Of a DNA stretch of 64,000 bases, positions 1 through 8,689 are shown in pieces. The position numbers and the translations under genes were made by a program. The stretch lies in assembly GCA_029259845.1 (NCBI GenBank), contig JAJDEI010000095.1, positions 42,520 to 106,519 on the forward strand. The letters run 5' to 3'. The notes below the pieces were generated by a model, which was given only the letters and a program-made list of their open reading frames with translations, was not told the DNA's origin and made no database searches. Within the stretch, counting starts at the first letter, position 1; each line of letters opens with the position of its first letter. This stretch comes from Planctomycetaceae bacterium (lineage in GTDB: Bacteria > Planctomycetota > Planctomycetia > Planctomycetales > Planctomycetaceae).

Positions 1-1
1 A

Positions 2-172
2 AACATCGTCTCGTTTGCCGCGGCCGACATCGACCTGGAACGGGGCCAGACGGCACCGGAAGAACGGGTGCCCCGCCGCTACTTGCCCAATAAGTCGACA
101 TTGAAAATCGAAGTCACCGATGGCGGCGGTCCGTATGACTTCGCGCTCACAACGACCGAAGAAGCCGAATAG
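2..172 (+). CDS. C-terminal end of an unidentified protein (5' truncated)
   Basis: An open frame enters from the left edge and stops at TAG 170-172, giving 56 residues ending in TTTEEAE. The tail is polar and beta-strand-like (STLKIEV, PYDFALT). It resembles the end of the small planctomycete lipoproteins with a carboxypeptidase-regulatory-like fold, but that is an impression only. The first sulfatase follows about 100 bases later on the same strand. No function is assigned. Confidence 0.55.
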   Translation, partial: NIVSFAAADIDLERGQTAPEERVPRRYLPNKSTLKIEVTDGGGPYDFALTTTEEAE

Positions 173-277
173 CAGTGTCGCCTCGATGACCGTTTGCGGA
201 CAAACGCGGCAATCAATGTTGTCGGTCGAACGGTGTTTTCTTTGCTGCGATTGGTCCCTTTGCAGAAAAGGCAACAA

Positions 278-1678
278 ATGATGAGGGGGAGAGAAACAGT
301 GACGTTGCGGCTGCTGGAGGTTGTCCTGGGATGCCTGTTGTTGTGTTGGGGCGATTCCGCGTCAGTATTCGGACGACCGCCCAATTTCGTTGTCATTATG
401 GCGGACGACCTGGGGGCGGGAGAGTTGGCCTGCTACGGGCATTCGGAGCATCAGACGCCACAGCTCGACCAACTCGCGGACGAAGGCATCCGGTTTCGGA
501 CTTGCTACGCGACACCGGTTTGCTCGCCAACACGCGTGATGATCATGACCGGGCGTTACGGATTCCGCACGGGGTGGTTCAATTTCCTGGAACGAAGGCA
601 TTCTCCCGTCCCGGGATCGCCGCAGTTTGACATTGGCAGCGCTGAGGTCACATTTGCCGACGTCCTCAAGCAGCGAGGCTATGTCACGGGCATTGCCGGC
701 AAATGGCAGCTCCCGGGCAGCCCCGCGAATCGCATTTCCGATTGTGGCTTTGACACGCACTGCATGTGGTTGTGGAGGCACCCGCTTCCCGACATCGATC
801 CAGCCACCGGGAAGGACCGGACGGCCTACGATCCCCGTCAAAGCCTGTTCGCGAGCAAAGCCAAACGCGCCAATCGTTACTGGCATCCGGGCATCATGGT
901 TGATGGGAAGCGGCTGCCGACGAAACCGGACGACTACGGGCCGGACATTTTCACGGACTTTGTGTGCGATTTCATGCACGAGCATCAGGACGAGCCGTTT
1001 CTGATCTACTATCCCATGGCCCTCATCCACAAACATGGCGGAACATGGCCGCCGGTGCCCGACCTGGCCAATCCAGGCCACCGAACCAGCGAAGGCCTCC
1101 GGCCAAACGTCGAGTACATGGACCATCTGGTGGGGCGAATCAACCGTCGCATCGACGAACTGGGGCTCCGCGAGAACACGTTCCTGCTTTTCACCGGCGA
1201 CAACGGAACGGCCGATGCGGGCAAGGGGGAGGTGTCGGAAAGAGGGGCCCGCGTGCCGCTCATCGTCCGTGGACCGGGGATCCGCGCAGGCCGCGTGAGT
1301 GAGGAACTCGTTGACCTCACCGACGTACTGCCGACCCTGGCGGAGTTGTCCGGTGCACCGCTTCCCGAAGACCGCGCCATTGACGGCGTGAGCATGGTGC
1401 CCGCCTTGCTGGACCGTCCCGGTCCCCGTCGGGAGTGGATTTTCAGCTATCTGGGGGATGAGAGAATGCTGCGTGACAAACGCTGGCTCCTGGAGGGGGA
1501 CGGCCAATTCTACGACTGCGGAAACAACCGTGACGGTTCCGGCTATAAGAAGGTCACCGATTCTCCCGACACCGAGGCCATCGAGGCACGTCGGCGATTC
1601 GAGCGCATTCTCAAGGAGTTGCCGGCTCCCCCGGGTTTGGCCTTGCGTTCGTCGGGGGGTGCCAAGAAGGCCGAGTAA
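278..1678 (+). CDS. Secreted sulfatase (arylsulfatase A family, S1)
   Basis: A 466-residue sulfatase, expected to hydrolyse sulfate esters, probably on sulfated polysaccharide, outside the cytoplasm. The N-terminus is a signal peptide: a charged MMRGRE start, a hydrophobic run VVLGCLLLCWG, then mature sequence at RPPNFVVIMADDLG. ADD is the usual metal-binding aspartate pair. The formylglycine motif CSPTR is at about residues 82-86, and the second metal site is FTGDNGT. The frame stays open upstream to 194, but the start at 278 (or 281) places the signal peptide correctly. A second sulfatase and an MFS transporter follow on the same strand, suggesting polysaccharide use. The substrate cannot be told from the sequence. 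Confidence 0.9.
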   Translation: MMRGRETVTLRLLEVVLGCLLLCWGDSASVFGRPPNFVVIMADDLGAGELACYGHSEHQTPQLDQLADEGIRFRTCYATPVCSPTRVMIMTGRYGFRTGWFNFLERRHSPVPGSPQFDIGSAEVTFADVLKQRGYVTGIAGKWQLPGSPANRISDCGFDTHCMWLWRHPLPDIDPATGKDRTAYDPRQSLFASKAKRANRYWHPGIMVDGKRLPTKPDDYGPDIFTDFVCDFMHEHQDEPFLIYYPMALIHKHGGTWPPVPDLANPGHRTSEGLRPNVEYMDHLVGRINRRIDELGLRENTFLLFTGDNGTADAGKGEVSERGARVPLIVRGPGIRAGRVSEELVDLTDVLPTLAELSGAPLPEDRAIDGVSMVPALLDRPGPRREWIFSYLGDERMLRDKRWLLEGDGQFYDCGNNRDGSGYKKVTDSPDTEAIEARRRFERILKELPAPPGLALRSSGGAKKAE

Positions 1679-1991
1679 GATTGCCGATCGTGGACGAAGA
1701 CGGGAGCAAGCGATCCCCGTCGCTATCGTGGCGTCCGAGAACGAAACGCGTCTGTTGGGCCTTTACGGATCTGGAGAAGACGGGGGCCGTCTGCGGGGCC
1801 GAACGCCGACAGAAACGACCGGCCGATCTTTCGGAAGAATGGATGTCGCTGCGGTGTACACGGACGTTGATTTCAGGGAGAATCCCACCCCCGCCGAGGG
1901 GACTTTCGATGCACCGTCGGCCCGTGCTTCACGATTCAATGTTGTGTTTGCCGCCGAGTTTCGCGACGCGGAATCTCACGTGGGAGAATGA
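1679..1991 (+). other. Spacer between two sulfatase genes, no gene recognised
   Basis: A 313-base gap between two same-strand sulfatases. Open frames cross it but none has a family-like sequence. A Shine-Dalgarno-like GGGAG at 1982-1986 lies five bases before the ATG of the next gene. No clear hairpin was seen. Confidence 0.5.
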
Positions 1992-3329
1992 ATGAGCGGC
2001 CCGGTCGATGTTCAGCCCCCCCCCAACATCGTGGTGTTGATTTCGCACGACTTGGGATGCCACATCGGCCCTTACGGGCCGGCGAGCGAACAGACGCCGG
2101 GCCTGAATCGGTTCGCTGCGGAGGGCGTCCGGCTTGATCGCCACTTCGTGTCGTCGCCGGGGTGCAGCCAAAGCCGGTCTTCGCTGGTCACCGGGCGGTA
2201 TCCGCATGCCAACGGCCAGTTTGGACTGGCCAACTGGGGCTGGAAGCTGAACGAAGACGAGCTGTTGCTTCCTCAGGTGCTCCGCAATCACGGATATCAG
2301 ACGACGCTGTTCGGAATTTGGCATTTGCACCAATGGACGCTCTCGGCGTTCGACACGACTTCCGATGATGTCAGCACGCTCGACTCGTCTCCCGAAGGAT
2401 TCGCCGAAGTCGCCAGCCGCCGGGCGGCGAACTGGCTTCGGAAACAAGCCGGGAATAAAAAACCGTTCTACCTGCACGTCGGGTTCTGGGAAGTGCATCG
2501 GCCGTTTTCCGGCACGCCATCGGAGCAACAAACTTCGGCGGCAGACGTGTCGCAGGCTGAGGTTCCCGCCTATTTGCCGGACAACGATGCGACTCGCCGC
2601 GAATTCTCCCAATTGATGCGATCAATCTCGCTTGTGGACCAGGGAGTCGTCCGCGTGTTGGACGCACTTGAGGAGTCGGGCCTTGCGGACAACACGCTCG
2701 TCCTGTTCACCGCCGACCATGGGCTTCCGTTCCAACGGGCCAAAGGAACGCTCTACGATCCGGGCATCCATGTCTCCTGCGTGGCACGCTGGCCGGGGCG
2801 GATTGCCGCCGGAAGCAGCTCTCAATCGTTGACATCCAACGTCGATGTCATGCCCACGCTGCTCGATGCGGCAGGCCTGGCTGTGCCGGAACGTGTCCAG
2901 GGGCGCAGCCAATGGGGCGTGCTGTGTGGCTCCGAGAAAAGTGGCACGGAACAGGACCGCTCGCCGCGGGACGCGATCTTTGCCGAGAAGACCTACCACG
3001 AGCATTACGACCCCATCCGCGGTGTGAGGACGGCCCGCTACAAATACATCAAAAACTTCGCAGAGCGGCCGATGCTCGTGCTTCCCAGCGACGTCTACAA
3101 TTCGCCGTCACGGCAATCGATGACCAGCGACGATGCCTTGTGGAGCCACCGACCGCAGGAAGAACTCTACGACCTGCCGGACGATCCGTCGGAAACGAAA
3201 AACCTGATCGACAATCCGGAGTTCGCAGACGTTGCCGACAAGTTGCGACAGCGTCTTGCGGCATGGATGGCGGAGACGGACGACCCGCTGCGGCACGGAC
3301 CAATCCCCCGGCCTGACGCAAACGGCTAG
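1992..3329 (+). CDS. Sulfatase with an unusual C-S-Q-S-R active-site motif
   Basis: A 445-residue sulfatase of the heparan N-sulfatase-like type. It begins directly with the metal-binding strand (PPNIVVLISHDLG), so no signal peptide is seen. The formylglycine-motif position reads C58-S-Q60-S-R62. The canonical signature is C-x-P/A-x-R, so the third position is Q. Other family features are intact: TGRYPHANG, the FTADHG metal site and the C-terminal LYDLPDDPSE. The start is fixed by GGGAG five bases upstream. Either the enzyme is still matured, the motif is a tolerated subfamily variant, or the protein is inactive. The MFS gene 110 bases downstream may import its product. Confidence 0.88.
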   Translation: MSGPVDVQPPPNIVVLISHDLGCHIGPYGPASEQTPGLNRFAAEGVRLDRHFVSSPGCSQSRSSLVTGRYPHANGQFGLANWGWKLNEDELLLPQVLRNHGYQTTLFGIWHLHQWTLSAFDTTSDDVSTLDSSPEGFAEVASRRAANWLRKQAGNKKPFYLHVGFWEVHRPFSGTPSEQQTSAADVSQAEVPAYLPDNDATRREFSQLMRSISLVDQGVVRVLDALEESGLADNTLVLFTADHGLPFQRAKGTLYDPGIHVSCVARWPGRIAAGSSSQSLTSNVDVMPTLLDAAGLAVPERVQGRSQWGVLCGSEKSGTEQDRSPRDAIFAEKTYHEHYDPIRGVRTARYKYIKNFAERPMLVLPSDVYNSPSRQSMTSDDALWSHRPQEELYDLPDDPSETKNLIDNPEFADVADKLRQRLAAWMAETDDPLRHGPIPRPDANG

Positions 3330-3440
3330 GTCGCCGCGCTGTCACACTCGGCGCGACCCACTGCACGACCGTCGACGTGAACGTCCTGTCGGGCCTCTGG
3401 CCCGGTTCGCATCTCACTCACTTCTCGCTCACAAGCCAAC

Positions 3441-4760
3441 ATGGAACATCACCCGTCTCCGTTGGCCGAACCGGCGACACACGCACGTTTGAGCCTCCGC
3501 CGCGCGGGCGTGCTGTCCAGCATCTTCTTCGGGGCAAGCGTCACCGAAGCCGTGAGCGTCAATCTGCTTCCGCTCACGCTTGCTCTGTTTACACGGGATC
3601 CGAACTTGATTTTTTGGGTTTTGGCGATCAACCCGGCATTCGGGTTCATTGCACAGCCACTCGTGGGACTGCTCAGTGACCATGTCTGGACACGCATCGG
3701 GCGGCGGGCCGTGTTCCTGATAACCGGTGGGCCGATCGTTGCCGCCGCGCTCCTGAGTCTGCCCTACCTCGAAACATTCGGACTGCTGGTGCTGACCGTG
3801 GTGGTCCTGCAGTTCTTCCAGGACGTGATCAACGGCTCCGACCAGCCGCTTCTGGCCGACCTGGTTCCTCCGCCGCAGCGGACGTTTGTTCTGGGCATCG
3901 TGAAAGCGGCCGAAAACGTCGGTTTTTTGCTCGTTCTGTTCGTGGGGATGCCGCTGGTCGCCCGGTACGGAGAGTCGCACGGCGACACTCGGTACGGACT
4001 TCCTCTGTACGCAGCGGCGGCTGTCTGCCAAATCCTGTTCGTTGCCGCCGCCGCGCTGTTCCTCAACGAGCAGCCGATTCCCCGGCAATCGCGTTCCCGA
4101 TTGACACCGCGCCGATACGTGAGCGACTTTTTCCATCAGCCGATGCTGCCGCGAATCGCGGCGGCGTACTTTCTCCGCGCTTTCGCCCGCACAGCGGTCG
4201 TCGGTTCTGTCGCCTTGTACGCCCATCACACGCTACAACTGTCTGAGGAACAATTCGGCACGTCCTGGGGACTGATGCCGTTCATCGCCCTCACCGCCGG
4301 CGTTCCGCTCGGACTGCTCGCCGAACGTTTTGCCAAACAACGTGTCCTGCAGGTTGCCTTTGCGACGTTGATCGCCGCGTGCGGCATCGGTTACTTCTCC
4401 GGCGGCGCGGGCGGTTTTGCTGTTGCCGCCCTGGTGTTCGGGATCGGCGACATGTTGCTGGAAGTGACGCACAAGGCGTTCATGTCCGAGTATTACCCGG
4501 CCGATTTGATCGGCCAATTGTCCGGCACGGTGAACTGTTTTTATGCAGCAGGACGGACGACCGCCCTGATCGCCGTCGGCTGGTGCGTCAAACTGGCCAA
4601 CCCGACGCTCCATTGGGAATCACTCCCGGACGACGCGTTCATCAACTACAGTGTGATCTGGCTGATCGCCTCAGCGGCTGCCTTGGCGGGGATCGGCGTC
4701 CTCGCCACGACACGCGACCTGCGCCACGAAGCCCGCTCTCAGCAAGTGATCGCAGGGTGA
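3441..4760 (+). CDS. MFS transporter, sugar/cation symporter-like
   Basis: A 439-residue polytopic membrane protein with about 12 hydrophobic segments. The cytoplasmic loop between helices 2 and 3 has the MFS signature-like [31 protein letters not shown] followed by [15 protein letters not shown] fits the glycoside-pentoside-hexuronide/sucrose transporter-like branch of the family. The second half repeats the fold, with [12 protein letters not shown] and a late [22 protein letters not shown]. It follows two sulfatases on the same strand, so uptake of a desulfated sugar is a reasonable inference. The substrate is unknown. Confidence 0.85.
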   Translation: MEHHPSPLAEPATHARLSLRRAGVLSSIFFGASVTEAVSVNLLPLTLALFTRDPNLIFWVLAINPAFGFIAQPLVGLLSDHVWTRIGRRAVFLITGGPIVAAALLSLPYLETFGLLVLTVVVLQFFQDVINGSDQPLLADLVPPPQRTFVLGIVKAAENVGFLLVLFVGMPLVARYGESHGDTRYGLPLYAAAAVCQILFVAAAALFLNEQPIPRQSRSRLTPRRYVSDFFHQPMLPRIAAAYFLRAFARTAVVGSVALYAHHTLQLSEEQFGTSWGLMPFIALTAGVPLGLLAERFAKQRVLQVAFATLIAACGIGYFSGGAGGFAVAALVFGIGDMLLEVTHKAFMSEYYPADLIGQLSGTVNCFYAAGRTTALIAVGWCVKLANPTLHWESLPDDAFINYSVIWLIASAAALAGIGVLATTRDLRHEARSQQVIAG

Positions 4761-4917
4761 CCCGGAACGACTGTCGGTCTCAATCCTGTCCGGGTCCCGG
4801 CCGAGAGCGTTCGGCGGAGGGAGGGACAAGTCACAGGGTGACAATTCGCGGCACTTGGAATACCATCGGGCGGCACAATCTCTGGGGGCTGCTCTCGTCC
4901 GGAGCGGTCCCCGTTTC

Positions 4918-5820
4918 ATGGAGGCGTTTTTCGAGTCCGGCATGACTACATTGGATGACTTCGACCAAATCGTCCGTCGCGACGAGCCCTTAGCTCCCTA
5001 CACCTGGCTGAAGGTCGGCGGGCCCGCGCAGTTTCTGGCGGCCCCGCGCTCCCCCGGCGAACTGGAGCGCGTGGTCCGCTGGTGCGTGTCAGAGGACATG
5101 CCCATGCGCGTACTGGGCGGCGGGTCGAACCTGCTCGTTCGGGAGAAAGGGGTTTCCGGAGCAGTCATCCGTGTGAACGGCGAGGGCTTTGATGAGATCT
5201 CCGTCGAGGGGAACATGGTGCGGGCGGGGTCGGGAGCTCTGCTTTCCAATGTCATCTCGGAGGCGGTCGCCGCCAAACTGGCGGGCCTGGAGTCACTCGT
5301 GGGAATTCCCGGAACGGTCGGGGGTGCGCTGCATGGCAATGCCGGCGGACGCAACGGAGACATTGGCCAGTTTGTGCATTCCGTCACGGTGATGACCGCC
5401 CAGGGAGAGCGATTCACGCGGACCGAAGACGAACTTTCGTTTGACTACCGCAGCAGCAGTATCAACGAGCTGTGTATTCTCTCCGCCAACTTCCACCTGA
5501 CCGAAGAAGACCCGGCGGAAATCCTTCGCCGCATGCGGACCTTGTGGATCATGAAGAAGGCCGCTCAGCCGTTCTCGTTTCAATCGGCGGGCTGCATCTT
5601 CAAGAATCCGCGCGGCTTGAGCGCCGGTTCGCTAATCGAACAGGCAGAATTGAAGGGCACGCGGATCGGCCAATGCGAAGTCAGTGACCGGCATGCGAAT
5701 TTTCTCATCACTCACGAAGGAGCGACGTCCGCTGACGTGCTGAGTCTGATCGACCTGATCCGCTCGAAAGTCCTGGAGACTCACGGGATCGAACTCGAGC
5801 TGGAAATCGGCGTCTGGTAG
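4918..5820 (+). CDS. murB: UDP-N-acetylenolpyruvoylglucosamine reductase MurB
   Basis: FAD-dependent cytosolic enzyme that makes UDP-MurNAc for peptidoglycan. The FAD-binding start [11 protein letters not shown] and the GGGSNLLV flavin motif are clear, followed by [22 protein letters not shown]. The late catalytic segment reads SAGCIFKNP, with Cys where the E. coli enzyme has the proton-donating Ser; Cys occurs at this position in other MurB proteins. Near the end, [19 protein letters not shown] is typical of the short (type II) form. ATG 4918 gives 300 residues and ATG 4942 gives 292; both are possible. It agrees with the view that planctomycetes make peptidoglycan. Confidence 0.93.
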   Translation: MEAFFESGMTTLDDFDQIVRRDEPLAPYTWLKVGGPAQFLAAPRSPGELERVVRWCVSEDMPMRVLGGGSNLLVREKGVSGAVIRVNGEGFDEISVEGNMVRAGSGALLSNVISEAVAAKLAGLESLVGIPGTVGGALHGNAGGRNGDIGQFVHSVTVMTAQGERFTRTEDELSFDYRSSSINELCILSANFHLTEEDPAEILRRMRTLWIMKKAAQPFSFQSAGCIFKNPRGLSAGSLIEQAELKGTRIGQCEVSDRHANFLITHEGATSADVLSLIDLIRSKVLETHGIELELEIGVW

Positions 5821-5829
5821 CGGCTCGCC

Positions 5830-6060
5830 CTACGCCGGTCCCTGCCCGTAGAGATGTTGGATGGGGGTCTTGTGCCCCCAACTGATCTCCTCGACGGACA
5901 CGCCGAAGGCCGCGGCGATCTTCAATCGTTCCGCCGGGCTGGGCGTCCAGCGTCCCAGAGCGATGGCCGTAGCGCGATCGGGGGCGAGCCCGGAACGATC
6001 GGCAAGCTGCTCGATCGTGATCCCGTGCTGTTGGCAGAGTTCCTCAGTCGACTGGGCCAT
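5830..6060 (-). CDS. Small helix-turn-helix protein, XRE-like
   Basis: A 76-residue cytoplasmic protein starting at ATG 6060 (MAQSTEELCQ), with GGTGAG six bases upstream. The core ITIEQLADRSGLAPDRATAIALGRW has the helix-turn-helix spacing of Cro/CI-type proteins, followed by LKIAAAFGVSVEEISWG. It is the last gene of a four-gene minus-strand run behind the BlaI-like repressor, M56 peptidase and DUF1559 protein. A TTG at 6090 is a possible longer start. DNA binding is inferred from the fold only. Confidence 0.7.
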   Translation of the reverse strand: MAQSTEELCQQHGITIEQLADRSGLAPDRATAIALGRWTPSPAERLKIAAAFGVSVEEISWGHKTPIQHLYGQGPA

Positions 6061-6096
6061 GACCGTCTCACCGGCGATGATACTTGGCAACCGCGT

Positions 6097-6975
6097 TCAG
6101 TTTCGCGTGGCGAGTCTACGATAAACCGTTGTGTCGATCGAGTCACTCACCGATTTCACGTGCCCGTCGCCGAAGAGAAAGTTGGCGCTGCCGGGGTGTC
6201 GGCTGTCGAATTCGCATTCATCCGCATCGTCGCGATTGGGCCCCAGCCATGCGTTCCCGAGCATCCGGCAGGCGGCGTCCTCTCCGTGGAGATCAATGCC
6301 GAACCAGGTGGAGGGCAGCCTGCGAGCGGTCCGCTCTCCGACGACGGCGACATTGCTGAGCCCGTTCGTCAAGTCGCGAAACGAGTGGGCGCGACTCCCG
6401 ACGAACGTCCCCTCTCCCGATCCTGGCGGGCGTTCGTCCGGTTCGCTGATTCCGAACACGCCGACATAATTTGCGCTCGGCAGAACCGTGAGCGGCGTCC
6501 CTGCCGACAACGGCCTCCCGGACAGGCTCCCGGCTGCGGCGAAGAGGGTGAACCGTGATTCCTGCAAATCGGACGGACAGGAAAACACGGCCGGAGTCTG
6601 CTCCCGCGCGACCCGGTTTTGAGGAGAATCGACGGACGCTTCATGATCGACATGGGCAGCGAGGGCGGCCAGGTCGAGTTGGGGCAGGAGACACGAGGCC
6701 CAGCCGAAAGCGGTCTGCCCGGCGGCGTCCGACCGTTGTCCGATCGGCAGCGAATGGTACAGGCCGTGATAGTTGTGCAGGGCCAGCCCGATCTGCTTGA
6801 GGTTGTTCATGCAACGAAGCTGCCGCGCACTCTCGCGGGCATGCTGCACAGCCGGGAGAAGCAAACCGGCCAGAACGCCAATCACGCCTGTCGTCACCAG
6901 GAGTTCCAGGACGGTCACCCCCGGTCGCGAGGAAGTTGCCCGGCGCACCGTCGCAAGCCCAGCGCTACTAATCAT
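6097..6975 (-). CDS. DUF1559 protein with prepilin-type N-terminus
   Basis: A 292-residue planctomycete pseudopilin-like protein. The N-terminal segment [21 protein letters not shown] is a type IV prepilin/type II secretion cleavage signal (G-V-T-V-L-E in place of G-F-T-L-I-E), followed by the usual hydrophobic helix. Then come [25 protein letters not shown] and LALHNYHG, hallmarks of DUF1559, and the C-terminal [11 protein letters not shown] motif. It is expected at the cell envelope; its precise role is unknown. The ATG overlaps the stop of the M56 peptidase gene as TGATG, so translation is probably coupled. Planctomycete genomes carry many such paralogues, but linkage to a BlaI/M56 pair is less common. 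Confidence 0.9.
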   Translation of the reverse strand: MISSAGLATVRRATSSRPGVTVLELLVTTGVIGVLAGLLLPAVQHARESARQLRCMNNLKQIGLALHNYHGLYHSLPIGQRSDAAGQTAFGWASCLLPQLDLAALAAHVDHEASVDSPQNRVAREQTPAVFSCPSDLQESRFTLFAAAGSLSGRPLSAGTPLTVLPSANYVGVFGISEPDERPPGSGEGTFVGSRAHSFRDLTNGLSNVAVVGERTARRLPSTWFGIDLHGEDAACRMLGNAWLGPNRDDADECEFDSRHPGSANFLFGDGHVKSVSDSIDTTVYRRLATRN

Positions 6976-8093
6976 CACCGGACCTCGCCTGCTCGCGTGT
7001 TGGGGAACGGGCCGTCGTTGGTGTTCGTCGCCGGGACGGCGACGGCTTCCCGAACCTCCTGGGGCCGCTGGGCGTACCCGTCAATCTCATAGTCGCGTGC
7101 GGGAATTCCGAATTCGTACAACGCATGGGCGGACCAGCTTGGCCAGGGTGACCAGACCGACCGGCTGGAGGCAGAAACGTCGATGGGCAGCCAGACGCAT
7201 GTCGCCAAAGCGGCCATGACAGCAATCATCCCCACGGAGGCGGTCCGCACGCCGTCGTCTGTGACCTGGTTCCGACGATCGCTCATGAGCCGTTTGACGC
7301 GGAGTTGCAGGTTCGACCGCGACCCGCGGAAACCCAGGCCGGCCGGTAACCGGTGTTGCATTTCGGTTGTGATTTCCGCGAGATGCAGCAGGCTTCGCAA
7401 GTAGCTGGCGGTTTCGGCGGCCGAGCGATTGGCTTCGCGGTCGCAGTGGTACTCGCGGTGCAGGTCCGCTTGCCGGGAACCCCACCAGACGAGCGGATGA
7501 AACCAGTACAGCATCTCGACGGTTCGTTGCAGAAACAGATAAACCGCGTGCGAGGACCGCAAGTGGGACAATTCGTGGTGGATGATTGCGCGTAACTCGT
7601 CATCGGGAAAGGTCTCGGCATCTTTCGGGAGCACGATGAACGGCTGTTGCAACTGCCAACAAAACGGCGAGGTGACCTGGGCACTGACCAGCAGCGTGAT
7701 CTCCCCCAAATCATGGCCGACACGCCGGGAGAGTGGCTTGGAGGTGGCGATCAACCGCCGAACGCCGAATGCTGCGACAATCATGGCAACCGCGTACAGC
7801 AGCGAGCCAGTCGCCCAAACGCCCCACACAAGTTGCCCCAGCCGAGATTCCGGGGCCGAGACGAGCGATAGGGGGATGCGGTCGGTGACGATTGCGTGGG
7901 GAATCAGCCGAAGATGCGGCAGCAGCAGCGCGGCAGCGGTCACTGCCAGAATCATGACATGGCAGGTTCCCCACAGGTGATGTCCCGAATCGCTGCGATC
8001 CGTCTGGCGGACGAGCCAGGCACACACGCCGATCACAATCGCGATTTGCAGCGACAGTGACGCGGCCAGCTCGAGGAAATGCGGGGTGCTCAT
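6975..8093 (-). CDS. M56 family membrane metallopeptidase, BlaR1/MecR1-like
   Basis: A 372-residue protein with N-terminal hydrophobic segments (about residues 7-28, 43-65 and 88-112). A cytoplasmic gluzincin-type protease domain follows: H173-E-L-S-H177 in [11 protein letters not shown], then YWFHPLVWW and [11 protein letters not shown], which supplies the third zinc ligand. A last helix lies near residues 285-305, followed by a C-terminal tail of about 65 residues with no penicillin-binding sensor domain. It overlaps the blaI-like gene by ATGA, the classic repressor/protease pairing. By family knowledge it would cleave the neighbouring repressor on a signal. The signal is not evident. Confidence 0.9.
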   Translation of the reverse strand: MSTPHFLELAASLSLQIAIVIGVCAWLVRQTDRSDSGHHLWGTCHVMILAVTAAALLLPHLRLIPHAIVTDRIPLSLVSAPESRLGQLVWGVWATGSLLYAVAMIVAAFGVRRLIATSKPLSRRVGHDLGEITLLVSAQVTSPFCWQLQQPFIVLPKDAETFPDDELRAIIHHELSHLRSSHAVYLFLQRTVEMLYWFHPLVWWGSRQADLHREYHCDREANRSAAETASYLRSLLHLAEITTEMQHRLPAGLGFRGSRSNLQLRVKRLMSDRRNQVTDDGVRTASVGMIAVMAALATCVWLPIDVSASSRSVWSPWPSWSAHALYEFGIPARDYEIDGYAQRPQEVREAVAVPATNTNDGPFPNTRAGEVR

Positions 8094-8464
8094 TCGCGGC
8101 GTTCCAGTTGGTCGAGTGCCTGCCGAATTGCGGCGGCATCATCAGGAGAGAGCCCTTTCTCGCTGATCATATTCAACATCAGCGAGGGCAGCCGATCTGC
8201 AAACAGAACGTCCCGAAGTTCGTCCAACACCGACCGGGAAACATCCTCCCGCGATACCAGCGGCCGGTAGACGAAGGCTCTTCCTTGCTTGACCCGCTCC
8301 AGCACCCCTTTTTTCCGGGCCAGCAGATTGAGGGTCGTCATGACGGTCGTGTAGGCAAGGTCCCGTTCCAGGTCGCTGCACACATCTTGAACGGTCCCCT
8401 CGCCGCGCCGCCAGAGCACGTCCATTAGTTCCAGTTCGTAATGGGTCAGGCGGTAATTCGTCAC
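8090..8464 (-). CDS. BlaI/MecI/CopY family transcriptional repressor
   Basis: A 124-residue winged-helix repressor if GTG 8464 (VTNYRLTHYELELM) is the start; a TTG at 8551 would add 29 residues that do not match the family. Core features are LMDVLWRRGEGTVQDV, LAYTTVMTTLNLLARKKGVLERVKQGRAFVYRP and a C-terminal dimerisation helix region. It is the promoter-proximal gene of the operon with the M56 peptidase. By analogy with BlaI it should repress its own operon until it is proteolysed. Confidence 0.9.
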   Translation of the reverse strand: MTNYRLTHYELELMDVLWRRGEGTVQDVCSDLERDLAYTTVMTTLNLLARKKGVLERVKQGRAFVYRPLVSREDVSRSVLDELRDVLFADRLPSLMLNMISEKGLSPDDAAAIRQALDQLERRE

Positions 8465-8552
8465 CAAGGGAGTCCCGAGAGAGCAATTCGAGAATCGGAG
8501 AAGCAATTCATGAGAATCAGGTGAGAGACTTCGGTGATCTGGTCTCGACAAA

Positions 8553-8569
8553 ACTACGGCGGATATAGT
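8553..8569. promoter_or_regulatory. Weak candidate operator upstream of the blaI-like gene
   Basis: ACTA (8553-8556) and TAGT (8566-8569) form a short inverted repeat nine bases apart, in the divergent region between the blaI-like gene and the GT2/ArnT gene. BlaI-type operators contain TACA/TGTA-like dyads, so this is only suggestive. The arms are four bases long and could be chance. Confidence 0.2.
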
Positions 8570-8689
8570 ATTTCCCGCTGAGAGGAATCGTGCCCGAATG
8601 TTGTTCGATAGTCAAGGGGGATGTTGCGGCCGTTTTTCGACGCAGCCCGGCCCCATGATGACTGCCTAATCCGGAAAAGGAATCTCGGC

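Noticed and set aside
362..1507. 381-residue minus-strand frame opposite the first sulfatase
   Set aside because: Shadow frame without family features.
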